DNA from: Betaproteobacteria bacterium
Lineage (GTDB): Bacteria > Pseudomonadota > Gammaproteobacteria > Burkholderiales > SG8-39
Direction: 5' to 3'
NCBI GenBank assembly: GCA_016195915.1
Contig: JACPYS010000026.1
Coordinates: forward strand, 62,001-126,000
DNA length: 64,000 nt
Each line of letters starts with the position of its first letter. Position 1 is the stretch's first letter. This document shows, piece after piece, positions 52,497 through 63,424 of this stretch. Under the pieces are notes generated by a model. It saw nothing but the letters and a program-made list of their open reading frames with translations, searched no databases and had not been told where the DNA came from. Position numbers and translations under genes: made by a program.

Positions 52497-53468
52497 ATGG
52501 ATACCATGCTCGCGAAGCTCGCTGTTCTGTTCATGGCACTCACTGCCGCTTCGGCGGCAGCTGCGCAGGGATTTCCCGCGGGTCCCGTGCGTATGGTCAT
52601 CGGCTACCCTCCGGGCGGCTCGGCCGACTTCGTCGCGAGAGTGCTCGCCGACGAGATGACCCGCGGCCTCGGCTCGCCAGTGGTGGTGGAGAACCGGCCC
52701 GGTGCCGGCACTGCGATCGCGTCGGACGCGGTGGCCAAGGCGAGGCCCGACGGCCAGACGCTCCTGCTCAACTGGCACCAGGCGATCGTTCGCGCGCTGA
52801 TCAAGGAAAAGCTGGCTTACGATCCGGACAGTGCTTTCGTGCCGGTGTCGCGCGTGGCCACGGGCACCACTGTGCTGGTGGTGCACAGCTCGGTCCCGGC
52901 AGATTCGCTGCGCGAGCTGGTCGCACTTGCGAAGGCGAACCCGGGCAGGTACAACGCCGCCTCTGGCGGACACGGTTCCGCTCCGCACCTTGCGCTCGCA
53001 CAGTTCGAGGCTGCGGCCGGCGTGAGGTTCACCACCATTCAGTACAAGGGCGGCGGACCGGCGACGCAGTCGATCCTCGCCGGCGACACGCAGCTGTTGT
53101 TCGCTACCTCACCCTCCGTAATGGGGTTCATCAAGTCCGGGAAGCTCAAACCCCTGGTCGTGGCCATGCGCAAGGGCTCGCCGGCGATTCCGGGCATACC
53201 GGGATCCGAAGAGGCCGGCGTGCCCGCCTTCGAGTCCACGTTCTGGTTCGGAGTGTTTGCGCCCGCAGGCACGCCCGCGGCAACGGTGCGCCGCCTGCAC
53301 CAGTCGGTAACGGCCGCGCTCGCCGGTCCGGAAATGCGGGCGAAAATCGCCTCCCAAGGAATGGACGCTACGTCCTCGGCGTCTCCCGAGGTGTTCGCGG
53401 AGGAACTTTTGGCGGAGGGCCCGCGGCTCGAGTTGCTGGTGAAGAACCTGGGCGCGCGCGTCGAATAG
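52497..53468 (+). CDS. Bug/TctC-family periplasmic substrate-binding protein
   Basis: Secreted solute-binding protein, 323 aa. The ATG at 52497 has GGAGGAG five bases upstream; a second ATG nine bases later is possible. A signal peptide (LAVLFMALTAASAAAAQ) precedes FPAGPVRMVIGYPPGGSADFVAR; VVVENRPGAGTAIA, PDGQTLLLN, FTTIQYKGGGPATQ and APAGTPAATVRRLH follow. It is the third gene of the radical-SAM/MetE-like operon, which gives a hint that the system handles an imported carboxylate, possibly an alkylated or thiol-containing one. It converges with the mutarotase gene, leaving 46 bases without a clear terminator. Confidence 0.9.
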   Translation: MDTMLAKLAVLFMALTAASAAAAQGFPAGPVRMVIGYPPGGSADFVARVLADEMTRGLGSPVVVENRPGAGTAIASDAVAKARPDGQTLLLNWHQAIVRALIKEKLAYDPDSAFVPVSRVATGTTVLVVHSSVPADSLRELVALAKANPGRYNAASGGHGSAPHLALAQFEAAAGVRFTTIQYKGGGPATQSILAGDTQLLFATSPSVMGFIKSGKLKPLVVAMRKGSPAIPGIPGSEEAGVPAFESTFWFGVFAPAGTPAATVRRLHQSVTAALAGPEMRAKIASQGMDATSSASPEVFAEELLAEGPRLELLVKNLGARVE

Positions 53469-53514
53469 CGCGCGGCGCAACGGCGACACGCTGGTATCGT
53501 TACGCAGGTCCGCA

Positions 53515-54531
53515 CTACGCCAGGCAGCGCAATCCCAGGCAGATGTGGTATCGAACCGATGCACCGGGCGATACGGTGTTGAAGGTGATGGGCATGTCTG
53601 CATTCCCGCCGCTCAAGTTGATTGCATTCGGTATCGAGGACAAGGGCTCGAGACATAGCGCCTGCCGGCCGATCGGCGTGTACAACTGCATATGCGGCAT
53701 CGGAACGCTGCGACCGGGTTCAGCGCGTACGCGCGTTCTGATCCAGCGCCGCAGGGTCAGGCGTTCGACGCGTCCGGTCTTGAGAAGGACGCCACGCGCG
53801 GATTCGATCCAGCTCGTGCATGACCCGCTGTCTTCGGCGCTTCGCTCATCCAACGCCAATACATCGTCCCAGAGTTCATCGGGCGGGATCCTGTGCCCGG
53901 CCGCGAACGAAACGCCGTCCGGCAGTGGACACATTCGCCCGGTTGGGGTGGGGTCCCTGTCCGGGAAAAGTTCCCAACGTGCCGACGCGGGAATGACCAC
54001 TGATGGATCTGCGTCCCTCGCGAAATAAGGGTGCCATCCGGCATCCAGCGGCTGATCCGTCTCACCCGTATTCGTCAGCTGCAGCGAAAGATCGAGCGTG
54101 GCTGCAGCGACCGAGATTTCATAGGTTGCATCGAAGCAGAACGGGAAATCCAGCGTCTCCTGATTGCCGCGCGCAGGAGGGCGGATTTTCACCGTGCAAA
54201 CGATCCTGTCCCCGCCGGTCTGTTCGGCGGCCCAGCACGCGTGGCGAAGCAAGCCGTGACGCGCCTGACTCAGCTTGTAGTGCCGCCCCTGAAAATCCAT
54301 CACGCCGCTCTGGTTTCTTCCGGTGCGCCCGGGGTTGGGAGAAAGCACCGGGATTCCGTAGCTGGTCGGCTGCAATGCTATTGCCGACAGATCGGCCGCC
54401 TCGAGTATCGGTACGGGCCATTGCCAGTCATTGGAGCGAAAGCTGAAGCCGAGTACGTTCGCACCCCATTCCGGAGCAATGACTGCCTGGGTGGATCCGG
54501 AGGAAGATTCGAAGCGTATCAGCTTCGGCAT
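53515..54531 (-). CDS. aldose 1-epimerase (galactose mutarotase-like)
   Basis: Beta-sandwich sugar epimerase of 338 aa that interconverts alpha and beta anomers. Likely catalytic residues are the histidines in SQARHGLLRHACW (His92/His97) and His167 in DAGWHPYF, and the Glu in LCLEPLSS near the end. The start at the ATG 54531 is chosen over a TTG three codons upstream; the ribosome site is weak. It is next to dienelactone hydrolase and close to glycogen phosphorylase, 6-phosphogluconate dehydrogenase and glucose-6-phosphate dehydrogenase genes, so a role in glucose handling fits. Bacterial mutarotase-like proteins may also act on sugar phosphates. Confidence 0.82.
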   Translation of the reverse strand: MPKLIRFESSSGSTQAVIAPEWGANVLGFSFRSNDWQWPVPILEAADLSAIALQPTSYGIPVLSPNPGRTGRNQSGVMDFQGRHYKLSQARHGLLRHACWAAEQTGGDRIVCTVKIRPPARGNQETLDFPFCFDATYEISVAAATLDLSLQLTNTGETDQPLDAGWHPYFARDADPSVVIPASARWELFPDRDPTPTGRMCPLPDGVSFAAGHRIPPDELWDDVLALDERSAEDSGSCTSWIESARGVLLKTGRVERLTLRRWIRTRVRAEPGRSVPMPHMQLYTPIGRQALCLEPLSSIPNAINLSGGNADMPITFNTVSPGASVRYHICLGLRCLA

Positions 54532-54629
54532 GACGTCCAAGCGCGGCCCATTCCTTGGGATAATGTGCCGTCCTGGCTCGACCGCGACGGTCGCAAACAG
54601 GTGTCAGTGACGGAAATGCGGAGAGCACT

Positions 54630-55424
54630 ATGATCATCAAGGACGACGAAACGGTCGATATTCCGACCGCCACCGGACCCATGCGCAGCTACTTCTTCCG
54701 GCCTGCGGCTGCGGGGCGCTATCCGGGCCTGATTCTGTACTCGGAGATCTTCCAGGTCACGGGACCGATCCGGCGCACTGCGGCGATGCTGGCGAGTCAT
54801 GGCTTCGTGGTGGCGGTTCCGGAGATCTATCACGAGTTGGAACCGGCCGGCGCGGTCCTCGCGTACGACGAGGCCGGCGCGGAACGCGGCAACCGCCACA
54901 AGCTCACCAAGGAACTCTCGGGCTACGACAGCGACGCGCGCGCGGCGCTTGACCATCTCAGGGACTTGCCATACTGCAGCGGCAAGCTGGGCGTGATGGG
55001 GATCTGCGTCGGCGGCCACCTGGCGTTCCGGGCGGCGATGAATCCGGAGGTGCTGGCGGCCACTTGTTTCTACGCGACGGACATTCACAAGCGCGGCCTG
55101 GGCAAGGGCGCGCGCGACAACAGCCTGGAACGGATCGGCGAGATCAGGGGCGAGATGCTGATGATCTGGGGCAGGCAGGACCCGCACGTTCCGCGCGAGG
55201 GGCGCTCGCTGATCTACAACGCGCTGAGCGACGCAGGGGTGCACTTCCAGTGGCATGAGTTCAACGCGGCGCATGCCTTCCTCCGCGACGAGGGCCCTCG
55301 CTACGATCCGGCCGCAGCGCAGATCTGCTACGGCATGGCGCTGGAGCTGTTCAAACGCCGCCTGGGAGAAGGGGACCAGCGCGCCGAGCGTGCGGCCGCA
55401 GGCGCGACCGAAAGCAGGCATTAG
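54630..55424 (+). CDS. dienelactone hydrolase-family alpha/beta hydrolase
   Basis: Cytosolic hydrolase of 264 aa. The dienelactone-hydrolase triad is complete: Cys126 in GVMGICVGGHLAF, Asp184 in GRQDPHVP and His215 in AAHAF, with the accessory Glu39 in ILYSEIFQV that activates the Cys. This Cys-type nucleophile separates it from ordinary serine esterases. The ATG at 54630 has GGAGAG upstream. It is divergent from the mutarotase gene (98 bases) and convergent with glgP. Real dienelactone hydrolases act in chlorocatechol degradation; no such pathway genes are in the window, so substrate is open. Confidence 0.86.
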   Translation: MIIKDDETVDIPTATGPMRSYFFRPAAAGRYPGLILYSEIFQVTGPIRRTAAMLASHGFVVAVPEIYHELEPAGAVLAYDEAGAERGNRHKLTKELSGYDSDARAALDHLRDLPYCSGKLGVMGICVGGHLAFRAAMNPEVLAATCFYATDIHKRGLGKGARDNSLERIGEIRGEMLMIWGRQDPHVPREGRSLIYNALSDAGVHFQWHEFNAAHAFLRDEGPRYDPAAAQICYGMALELFKRRLGEGDQRAERAAAGATESRH

Positions 55425-55430
55425 CACGGA

Positions 55431-57896
<2,466 letters not shown>

Positions 57897-57920
57897 GTGT
57901 CCCCCTCACGCGCTAGCCGG

Positions 57921-57945
57921 TTTCTGGTCAGACGAAAACCAGAAA
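57921..57945. repeat. perfect 8-bp inverted repeat in the glgP-gnd divergent region
   Basis: TTTCTGGT (57921-57928) and ACCAGAAA (57938-57945) are exact complements nine bases apart, 25 bases before glgP. A minus-strand TAAGAT (57955-57950) just upstream could be the glgP -10 box, which would put the repeat over the transcription start. It is a good candidate for an operator controlling glgP and perhaps gnd-zwf. Confidence 0.55.
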
Positions 57946-58029
57946 TGAGAATCTTAATCATATACCTTGCCGCGCGATCCAGTTTCCGGAAGAATGACCC
58001 GGACATCGACCGAGAAACAGGGGGCGTCC

Positions 58030-58902
58030 ATGAAGATCGGAATGATCGGGCTGGGCCGGATGGGCGGGAACATGGCCGAGCGCCTGCGCCGGCACGGGCA
58101 TGAGGTGGTCGGCTTCGACCATGACGCGTCGGTTTCACAGGTTGCGACGCTCGCCGACCTGGCGTCGGCGCTCACGGCGCCACGCGTCGTGTGGGTGATG
58201 GTCCCGTCGGGCGATCCGACGGAGAAGACCGTTGCGGCCCTGGGCTCGCTGCTCTCGGCGGGAGACCTCGTCATCGAAGGCGGCAACTCGTTCTACCGCG
58301 ATTCGATCCGGCGTGCCGCACAACTCGGCGAACGAAGCATCGGCTTCATCGACGCGGGCACGAGCGGCGGGATCTGGGGACTTGCCGAGGGCTACTGCAT
58401 CATGGTGGGCGGCGACCCCGCCCAGGTCGCGAAAGCGCAGCCGATTTTCGACGCGCTGGTGCAGTCCGAGGGCTTCGCTCACGTCGGCCCGGCGGGCGCC
58501 GGGCACTTCACCAAGATGGTCCACAACGGCGTCGAGTACGGCATGATGCAGGCCTTCGGCGAAGGCTACGAGCTGTTGGGCGCAAGCGAACTCGGCATCG
58601 ACGTCGAGCGTGCGATCGAGGTCTGGCGTCATGGCAGCGTGGTGCGCTCATGGCTGCTCGACCTGCTCGCCAAAGCTCTGGCCGAGGACCCGAAGCTCTC
58701 GAGCATCAAGGGTTGGGCGGAAGACTCGGGCGAGGGGCGGTGGACGGTAAACGAAGCAGTGCGTTTGAGCGTGCCCGCGTACGTGCTCTCTGCCTCGCTC
58801 TATGCACGCTTCGCCTCGCGCCAGCACGACGCGCCTGCGATGAAGGTGATTGCTGCGCTACGCAACCAGTTTGGCGGGCACGCTGTAAAGAAGGACAGGT
58901 GA
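58030..58902 (+). CDS. gnd: 6-phosphogluconate dehydrogenase, decarboxylating (short form)
   Basis: Cytosolic dehydrogenase of 290 aa that turns 6-phosphogluconate into ribulose 5-phosphate and CO2. It is the short (about 300 aa) bacterial form, often NAD-dependent. MKIGMIGLGRMGGNMAERL holds the Rossmann motif, VMVPSGDPTEKTV and DLVIEGGNSFYRDSIRR follow, GFIDAGTSGGIWGLAEGYCIMVGG is the substrate loop and HFTKMVHNGVEYGMMQAF carries the catalytic Lys and the His-Asn pair. The ATG at 58030 has an AGGGGG upstream; an earlier start would add 21 polar residues. The zwf-CNB gene follows after 40 bases, so both oxidative pentose phosphate enzymes are co-transcribed. Confidence 0.93.
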   Translation: MKIGMIGLGRMGGNMAERLRRHGHEVVGFDHDASVSQVATLADLASALTAPRVVWVMVPSGDPTEKTVAALGSLLSAGDLVIEGGNSFYRDSIRRAAQLGERSIGFIDAGTSGGIWGLAEGYCIMVGGDPAQVAKAQPIFDALVQSEGFAHVGPAGAGHFTKMVHNGVEYGMMQAFGEGYELLGASELGIDVERAIEVWRHGSVVRSWLLDLLAKALAEDPKLSSIKGWAEDSGEGRWTVNEAVRLSVPAYVLSASLYARFASRQHDAPAMKVIAALRNQFGGHAVKKDR

Positions 58903-58942
58903 GCGCAGCGCACGGGTGTCTGCAAGCCTTGGCGGGTTGCCG

Positions 58943-60892
58943 ATGAGCGCGCCCAAGGGAGAACCCTGCATCCTGGTCGTGTTCGGCGCCGCCGGGGATT
59001 TGACACGCCGGCTGCTGATGCCGGCGCTCTACAACCTTGCCTGCGACGGCCTGCTCTCGCCGCACCTGGCGATCGTCGGCGTGGCGATGGAGGCCTTGAG
59101 CACGTCGGAGTTCCGCGAGCGGCTCGGCACCGACGTGCGCCGCTTCACGACGAGGAAGGAATTCAACGAGGAGATCTGGGCCGATTTCGTGGGCCGGCTG
59201 GACTACGTTACAGGGCGCTTCGAGGACACTGCGACCTACGGCCGTATCGCGGGGCAGGCGGAAGAGCTGGGTGAGCGCTACGGGACCGGCGGCAACGTGC
59301 TGTTCTACCTCGCGACACCTCCGGCTGCATTCGGCCTGATTGGCAGGATGCTCGCGGAGACGGGCTTGAGCACGCACCCTTCGGGCTGGAGGCGCCTGAT
59401 CGTCGAGAAACCCTTCGGGCACGACCTCGCCTCTGCGATCGAACTCAACCGCACCCTGCTTGCGCACTGGAAGGAAGAACAGATCTTCCGAATCGATCAT
59501 TACCTTGGAAAGGAGACGGTGCAGAACCTGCTTGCCTTCCGGTTTTCGAACGGGCTGTTCGAGCCGCTGTGGGGCAGGCAGCAGATCGATCACATCCAGT
59601 TCACGGTGGCCGAGTCGGTGGGCGTCGAAGGGCGCGGCCGCTACTACGACGGCGCGGGCGTGCTGCGCGACATGATCCAGAACCACATGTTCCAGATGCT
59701 CGCCTATCTTTGCATGGAGCCGCCATCGTCGTTCCGCGCGGATGCCGTCCGCAACGAGAAGGCCAAGCTGCTCGAAGCGGTGCGCATCATGGCTCCCGCC
59801 GACGTCCTGCGCGACACGGTGCGCGGCCAGTACGGCCCGGGCCGCAAGCCCGACGGCACGCCGGTACCCGGTTACCGTCAGGAACGGGACGTCTCTCCCG
59901 AATCCGCCACCGAGACATTCGCAGCGCTCAAGCTTCATATCGACAACTGGCGCTGGGAGGGTGTGCCGGTGTACCTGCGCTCGGGCAAAAGCCTGTGGAA
60001 GCGCGGGACCGAGATCCTGGTTCACTTCAAGAAGGCGCCCGAGGTGCTGTTCCGCGGGGCGCCGGGGATCGGCCGACTCGAGCACAACCAGCTCATATTC
60101 CATATCCAGCCCGACCAGGGCATCGAGTTGCGCTTCCAGGCGAAGCATCCCGGGCCGCTCCTGTCGCTGCAGAAGGTCGACATGCGATTCGACTACCAGG
60201 AAGCCTTCGAGGCTTCGCGCAGCACCGGCTACGAGGTGCTGCTCTATCACTGCATGCACGGAGATGCGACGCTGTTTACGCGCAACGACCTGGTCGAGGC
60301 GGCGTGGCGCATCGCCCAGCCCGTCCTGGACACCTGGGCCGAGAACCCCCCGCGCGACTTCCCGAACTACGAGGCGTGTACCTGGGGCCCCAAGCCCGCC
60401 TTCCACCTGATCGAGCGCGACGGCCGCAAGTGGCTCGATGTCATCAACCGCGCGGTGCTCGAGAAGGTTCCGCTGTTCTCCGGTTGCAGCGCTGTGTTCC
60501 TGCACGGGCTCGCGCTCGTGTTGAAGCCCGCGGTATTCGCGGCGGGCGATATCATCCTTGAAAAGGGTGCCACCGGCTCCAAAATGTATTTCGTCACCCG
60601 CGGAGAAGTGGAGGTCGCCGACGGCGGGCAGGTGCTCCTCACGCTGGGCGAAGGAAGCTTCTTCGGCGAAAAGAGCCTGCTGCTCTCCGAGCCGCGCTCC
60701 GCCTCCGTGCGCGCCCGGACCCAGTGCGATCTCTACGTTCTCGACAAGTCGGACCTCATGAAGGTCCTGCGCGACCACCCGAACTTCGCGCGCTCCATCC
60801 TCGACGCTTATTGCCGGCGCTACAACCTCGTCGTCGATGCGAAGCAGGCGTTCGACACTCTGCTCGCCAATTACCTCGACCGCGAGGCGTAG
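58943..60892 (+). CDS. zwf: glucose-6-phosphate dehydrogenase fused to a cyclic-nucleotide-binding domain
   Basis: Fusion protein of 649 aa. Residues 1 to about 497 are a complete glucose-6-phosphate dehydrogenase: NADP motif VVFGAAGDLTRRLLMPALY, the EKPFGHDLASA strand, and the catalytic region RIDHYLGKETVQNLLAFRF with His186; the domain ends at GPKPAFHLIERDGRKW. Residues about 505-630 are a CNB/HCN-like domain: LEKVPLFSGCSAVFL, VFAAGDIILEKGATGSKMYFVTRGEVEV and the phosphate-binding cassette SFFGEKSLLLSEPRSASVRA, with Glu576 and Arg585 nine residues apart as in PKA and CAP-type sites, then YVLDKSDL. Normal bacterial enzymes stop near 490 aa. The cyclic nucleotide is unknown. There is no frameshift or stop at the junction. 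An upstream GTG at 58916 is possible. Confidence 0.93.
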   Translation: MSAPKGEPCILVVFGAAGDLTRRLLMPALYNLACDGLLSPHLAIVGVAMEALSTSEFRERLGTDVRRFTTRKEFNEEIWADFVGRLDYVTGRFEDTATYGRIAGQAEELGERYGTGGNVLFYLATPPAAFGLIGRMLAETGLSTHPSGWRRLIVEKPFGHDLASAIELNRTLLAHWKEEQIFRIDHYLGKETVQNLLAFRFSNGLFEPLWGRQQIDHIQFTVAESVGVEGRGRYYDGAGVLRDMIQNHMFQMLAYLCMEPPSSFRADAVRNEKAKLLEAVRIMAPADVLRDTVRGQYGPGRKPDGTPVPGYRQERDVSPESATETFAALKLHIDNWRWEGVPVYLRSGKSLWKRGTEILVHFKKAPEVLFRGAPGIGRLEHNQLIFHIQPDQGIELRFQAKHPGPLLSLQKVDMRFDYQEAFEASRSTGYEVLLYHCMHGDATLFTRNDLVEAAWRIAQPVLDTWAENPPRDFPNYEACTWGPKPAFHLIERDGRKWLDVINRAVLEKVPLFSGCSAVFLHGLALVLKPAVFAAGDIILEKGATGSKMYFVTRGEVEVADGGQVLLTLGEGSFFGEKSLLLSEPRSASVRARTQCDLYVLDKSDLMKVLRDHPNFARSILDAYCRRYNLVVDAKQAFDTLLANYLDREA

Positions 60893-60962
60893 CCGTCATC
60901 GTGCACGTTTCAACGAACTGCTAAGATTTGGAAACGCGACGAGCGAGGACGGCGGAGGAACC

Positions 60963-60995
60963 ATGACGGGCGAAGTCGGGCGGGAGTCGAGGTAG
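60963..60995 (+). CDS. possible 10-codon leader or remnant ORF
   Basis: ATG ACG starts a frame of ten codons (MTGEVGRESR) ending TAG, with a very good GGCGGAGG site four bases upstream. It lies in the 106-base gap between zwf and the coiled-coil gene. It may be a remnant of a lost gene start or a leader peptide; coding is not shown. Confidence 0.2.
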   Translation: MTGEVGRESR

Positions 60996-60998
60996 GGC

Positions 60999-61223
60999 TC
61001 ACGCGTCGGTCAGTTCCGGCCGCTTCTCGATACGATCAAGGCGCTTCTTAATGCTCTCGAGCTGGGCGTTCACGGTGGCGCCGTCCGAGTGCAACCCGGC
61101 GAGTTGATGCTCGATCGAGTTGAGGCGCGCCTTGGTGAACACATTATCCTCCTCAAGCCTGCCCATGCTTGCGCGCAGTGCCCGCAGGTGTTCAAGCACA
61201 AGGTTCGTGGTTTCGTCGGTCAT
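60999..61223 (-). CDS. small coiled-coil protein (74 aa), paralogue of the one at 8548-8793
   Basis: Short charged alpha-helical protein with leucines in heptad spacing (VLEHLRALRASMGRLEEDN, RLNSIEHQLAGL, QLESIKKRLDRIEKR). It aligns over its whole length with the 81-aa protein at 8548-8793, sharing the MTD start, the LE-LRA-R core and the KRL-RIEKR-EL end, with one heptad missing in the middle. The leader is again very short: a minus-strand TATAAT (61251-61246) lies 22 bases before the ATG. Function unknown. It is convergent with zwf-CNB. Confidence 0.72.
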   Translation of the reverse strand: MTDETTNLVLEHLRALRASMGRLEEDNVFTKARLNSIEHQLAGLHSDGATVNAQLESIKKRLDRIEKRPELTDA

Positions 61224-61486
61224 GGTCAGGTTCCAATCGACCCGGATTATAGCGCGGCCCTGCGTCTCAAGGCTTCAGCTCCGCGGGTCAACTCTTGCAA
61301 ATCGCCGAGCGGATTTACGTCGTTTGCTGTTATCGTTGTTGCCTCGCCAGGCGGTATCTGATCCTATTTGCCGCGCTGTTCGTGCAGTATGCTTTGTTGC
61401 GTCGACGATGGTACCGTTTTACACCTGCAATGCGGAATTTTGCGGGAATCGGGAAACTCGGGATGGGACGACTCAGGAGAGTAACC

Positions 61487-62452
61487 ATGGGACTTGCCAG
61501 CGTTGTCGCGGCTATTTTCGCCGCCGTCGTCAGCTTCTGCGCCTGCGCGCAGCCGTACCCCAGCCGCCCCATCACGATGATCGTGCCGTTCCCGCCCGGG
61601 GGCATCGCGGACATCACCGGCCGTCCCTTCGCCGCGACGATGTCGAGAATCCTCGGGCAGAACATCGTGGTGGAGAACAAGGCCGGCGCCGGCGGCGCGG
61701 TGGGGCACGCCCAGGTCGCGCGCGCGAAGCCCGACGGCTACACCATCATGATGGCGCTGTCCTCGATCGCCATCATTCCCGTATCCGACGAGGTGAACGA
61801 CCGCCAGCCGACCTACCAGATGTCCGACTTCACGCCGATCGCGCTGGTGTCGGCGGATCCTACGGTGCTGCTCGTGCCCGCCGACAGTCCGTGGAAAACG
61901 CTGAACGACCTCGTCGCCGACGCGAAGGCGCGTCCCGGCAAGATCAGCTACAGCTCGTCGGGGATCTACGGCACCACCCACACCTGTTTCGAGATGTTCG
62001 CCCAAGCGGCGGGCATCAAGATGCTTCACGTGCCCTACAAGGGTGGCGGGCCCTCGATGGCTGCGCTCCTTGGCAACGAGGTCAACATCACGGCGCAGTC
62101 CCCGGGCGTCGCGAACCCGCACGTGAAATCGGGGAAGGTCCGGGTACTGGGCTCGTGGGGCGGCAAGCGCTTGCCCGCGCTCGCGGACATTCCGACCATG
62201 AAGGAGCTGGGCTACGAAGCCGAGTTCTACATCTGGGCCGCGCTGTTCGCGCCCGCCGGGCTGTCGCAGGAAGTGGCGGCGACACTGCGAGCCGCTGCGC
62301 GCCAGGTGGTGCAGGAGCAGGAGTTCCGCAGGGCCATGGCGGGCATGAACACGCCGATCGACTTCCGCGAAGGCGCCGAGTTCGACGCGTTTCTCGAGGG
62401 CGACGGCAAGCGGCTGGCCGACGTGATTCGCAAGATGGGGAAGACACAATGA
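61487..62452 (+). CDS. Bug/TctC-family periplasmic substrate-binding protein
   Basis: Secreted solute-binding protein, 321 aa. The ATG at 61487 has an AGGAG seven bases upstream, whereas an open frame to 61295 has no site. The signal peptide (LASVVAAIFAAVVSFCACAQ) contains a Cys near the cleavage site, so a lipoprotein is conceivable. YPSRPITMIVPFPPGGIADITGR, VVENKAGAGGAVGH, PDGYTIMMA and LHVPYKGGGPSMAAL are family blocks. It overlaps the next gene by four bases, so it is coupled to the fumarylacetoacetate-hydrolase-family enzyme, which suggests uptake of an aromatic-derived or keto acid. Confidence 0.9.
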   Translation: MGLASVVAAIFAAVVSFCACAQPYPSRPITMIVPFPPGGIADITGRPFAATMSRILGQNIVVENKAGAGGAVGHAQVARAKPDGYTIMMALSSIAIIPVSDEVNDRQPTYQMSDFTPIALVSADPTVLLVPADSPWKTLNDLVADAKARPGKISYSSSGIYGTTHTCFEMFAQAAGIKMLHVPYKGGGPSMAALLGNEVNITAQSPGVANPHVKSGKVRVLGSWGGKRLPALADIPTMKELGYEAEFYIWAALFAPAGLSQEVAATLRAAARQVVQEQEFRRAMAGMNTPIDFREGAEFDAFLEGDGKRLADVIRKMGKTQ

Positions 62453-63399
62453 AAGTTTGCACCTATGTCCGTGACGGCAGGGAGCGCCTCGGTTTCATCT
62501 CCGGCAGCGAGCTGATCGACGCGCGCGACGCGGCGGGCGGCAACGCACCGGAGTTCGCCGACATGCTCGCGTTCATCCGCTCGGGCGAGGCGGGGCGCAA
62601 GGCGGTCGAGACGGCCATCGCCAAGGCGCCGGCGAGCGCCCGCGTTCCTCTCGCCTCGGCCAAGCTCGCGCCGCCCATCCGGCCCTCGACGATGCTGTGC
62701 AGCGGCAGCAACTACACCGATCACAACAAGGAGAAGGCGAACACGCCGATCTCCGGCAAGGAACCCGAGTTTTTCGTCAAGACCGCCGACTGCGTGATCG
62801 GTCCGGGCGAGCACATCATCCATGATGAGAAATTCACCAGGAAGCTCGATGCCGAAACCGAGCTCGCCATCGTGATCGGCAAGCCCGGGCGGCACATTCC
62901 GGTCGAGCGCGCGCTGGAGCACGTATTCGGCTATACCATCGTGAACGACGTTACCGCGCGCGACCTGCAGGTGCGCACGAATCCGCAGGGCTTCACCTGG
63001 TACGAAGTCGGCCGCGGCAAATGCTTCGAGACCTCCGCGCCGACCGGTCCCTGGATCGTCACCGCCGACGAGATCGGCGACCCGCAGAATCTGCGCCTGC
63101 GCACGCGCATCAACGGCGAGTTGCGCCAGTCGGCGTCCACCGGAAACATGATTTTCTCCTGCGCGCAGCTGATCCACTTCTTCTCGGCGAGCATGACGCT
63201 CAAGCCCGGAATGATCATCATCACCGGTACGCCCGGCGGAACCGCTTGGTCCACCGACCCCGAACTCGGCGGCAAATGGGTCGGGGGCGACGGCAGCGAG
63301 AAACTCGTTCCGGCCAGGGGCTACTGCAAACCCGGCGACGTGATCGAATGCGAGATGGAGAAGATTGGCGTGCTGCGCAACGTGGTCGCGACTGCGTAG
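62449..63399 (+). CDS. fumarylacetoacetate hydrolase-family protein
   Basis: Metal-dependent hydrolase/isomerase/decarboxylase of 316 aa. The metal ligands of the family are seen: Glu136 and Glu138 in LDAETELAIVIGKPG and Asp167 in YTIVNDVTARD, and the GMIIITGTPGGT loop near the C-terminus; a starting segment (residues 1-80) forms the usual N-terminal domain, and CSGSNYTDH is the substrate-side motif. Members act on acylpyruvates, 2-hydroxyhepta-2,4-dienedioate and fumarylacetoacetate; the exact activity cannot be told. The ATG at 62449 overlaps the Bug stop (ATGA). It may process the acid that the Bug protein binds. Confidence 0.88.
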   Translation: MKVCTYVRDGRERLGFISGSELIDARDAAGGNAPEFADMLAFIRSGEAGRKAVETAIAKAPASARVPLASAKLAPPIRPSTMLCSGSNYTDHNKEKANTPISGKEPEFFVKTADCVIGPGEHIIHDEKFTRKLDAETELAIVIGKPGRHIPVERALEHVFGYTIVNDVTARDLQVRTNPQGFTWYEVGRGKCFETSAPTGPWIVTADEIGDPQNLRLRTRINGELRQSASTGNMIFSCAQLIHFFSASMTLKPGMIIITGTPGGTAWSTDPELGGKWVGGDGSEKLVPARGYCKPGDVIECEMEKIGVLRNVVATA

Positions 63400-63424
63400 T
63401 CCGGCCCGTGACGGACTTGGCTGC

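Noticed and set aside
60397-60560. Separate CNB gene or frameshift after zwf instead of a true fusion
   Set aside because: The reading frame continues without stop or frame change from the G6PDH end through the CNB domain, and no ribosome site or start is seen at the junction.
58706-60778. Minus-strand open frame of 690 codons opposite zwf
   Set aside because: Shadow frame of the G6PDH-CNB gene; no domain and Arg/His-rich composition.
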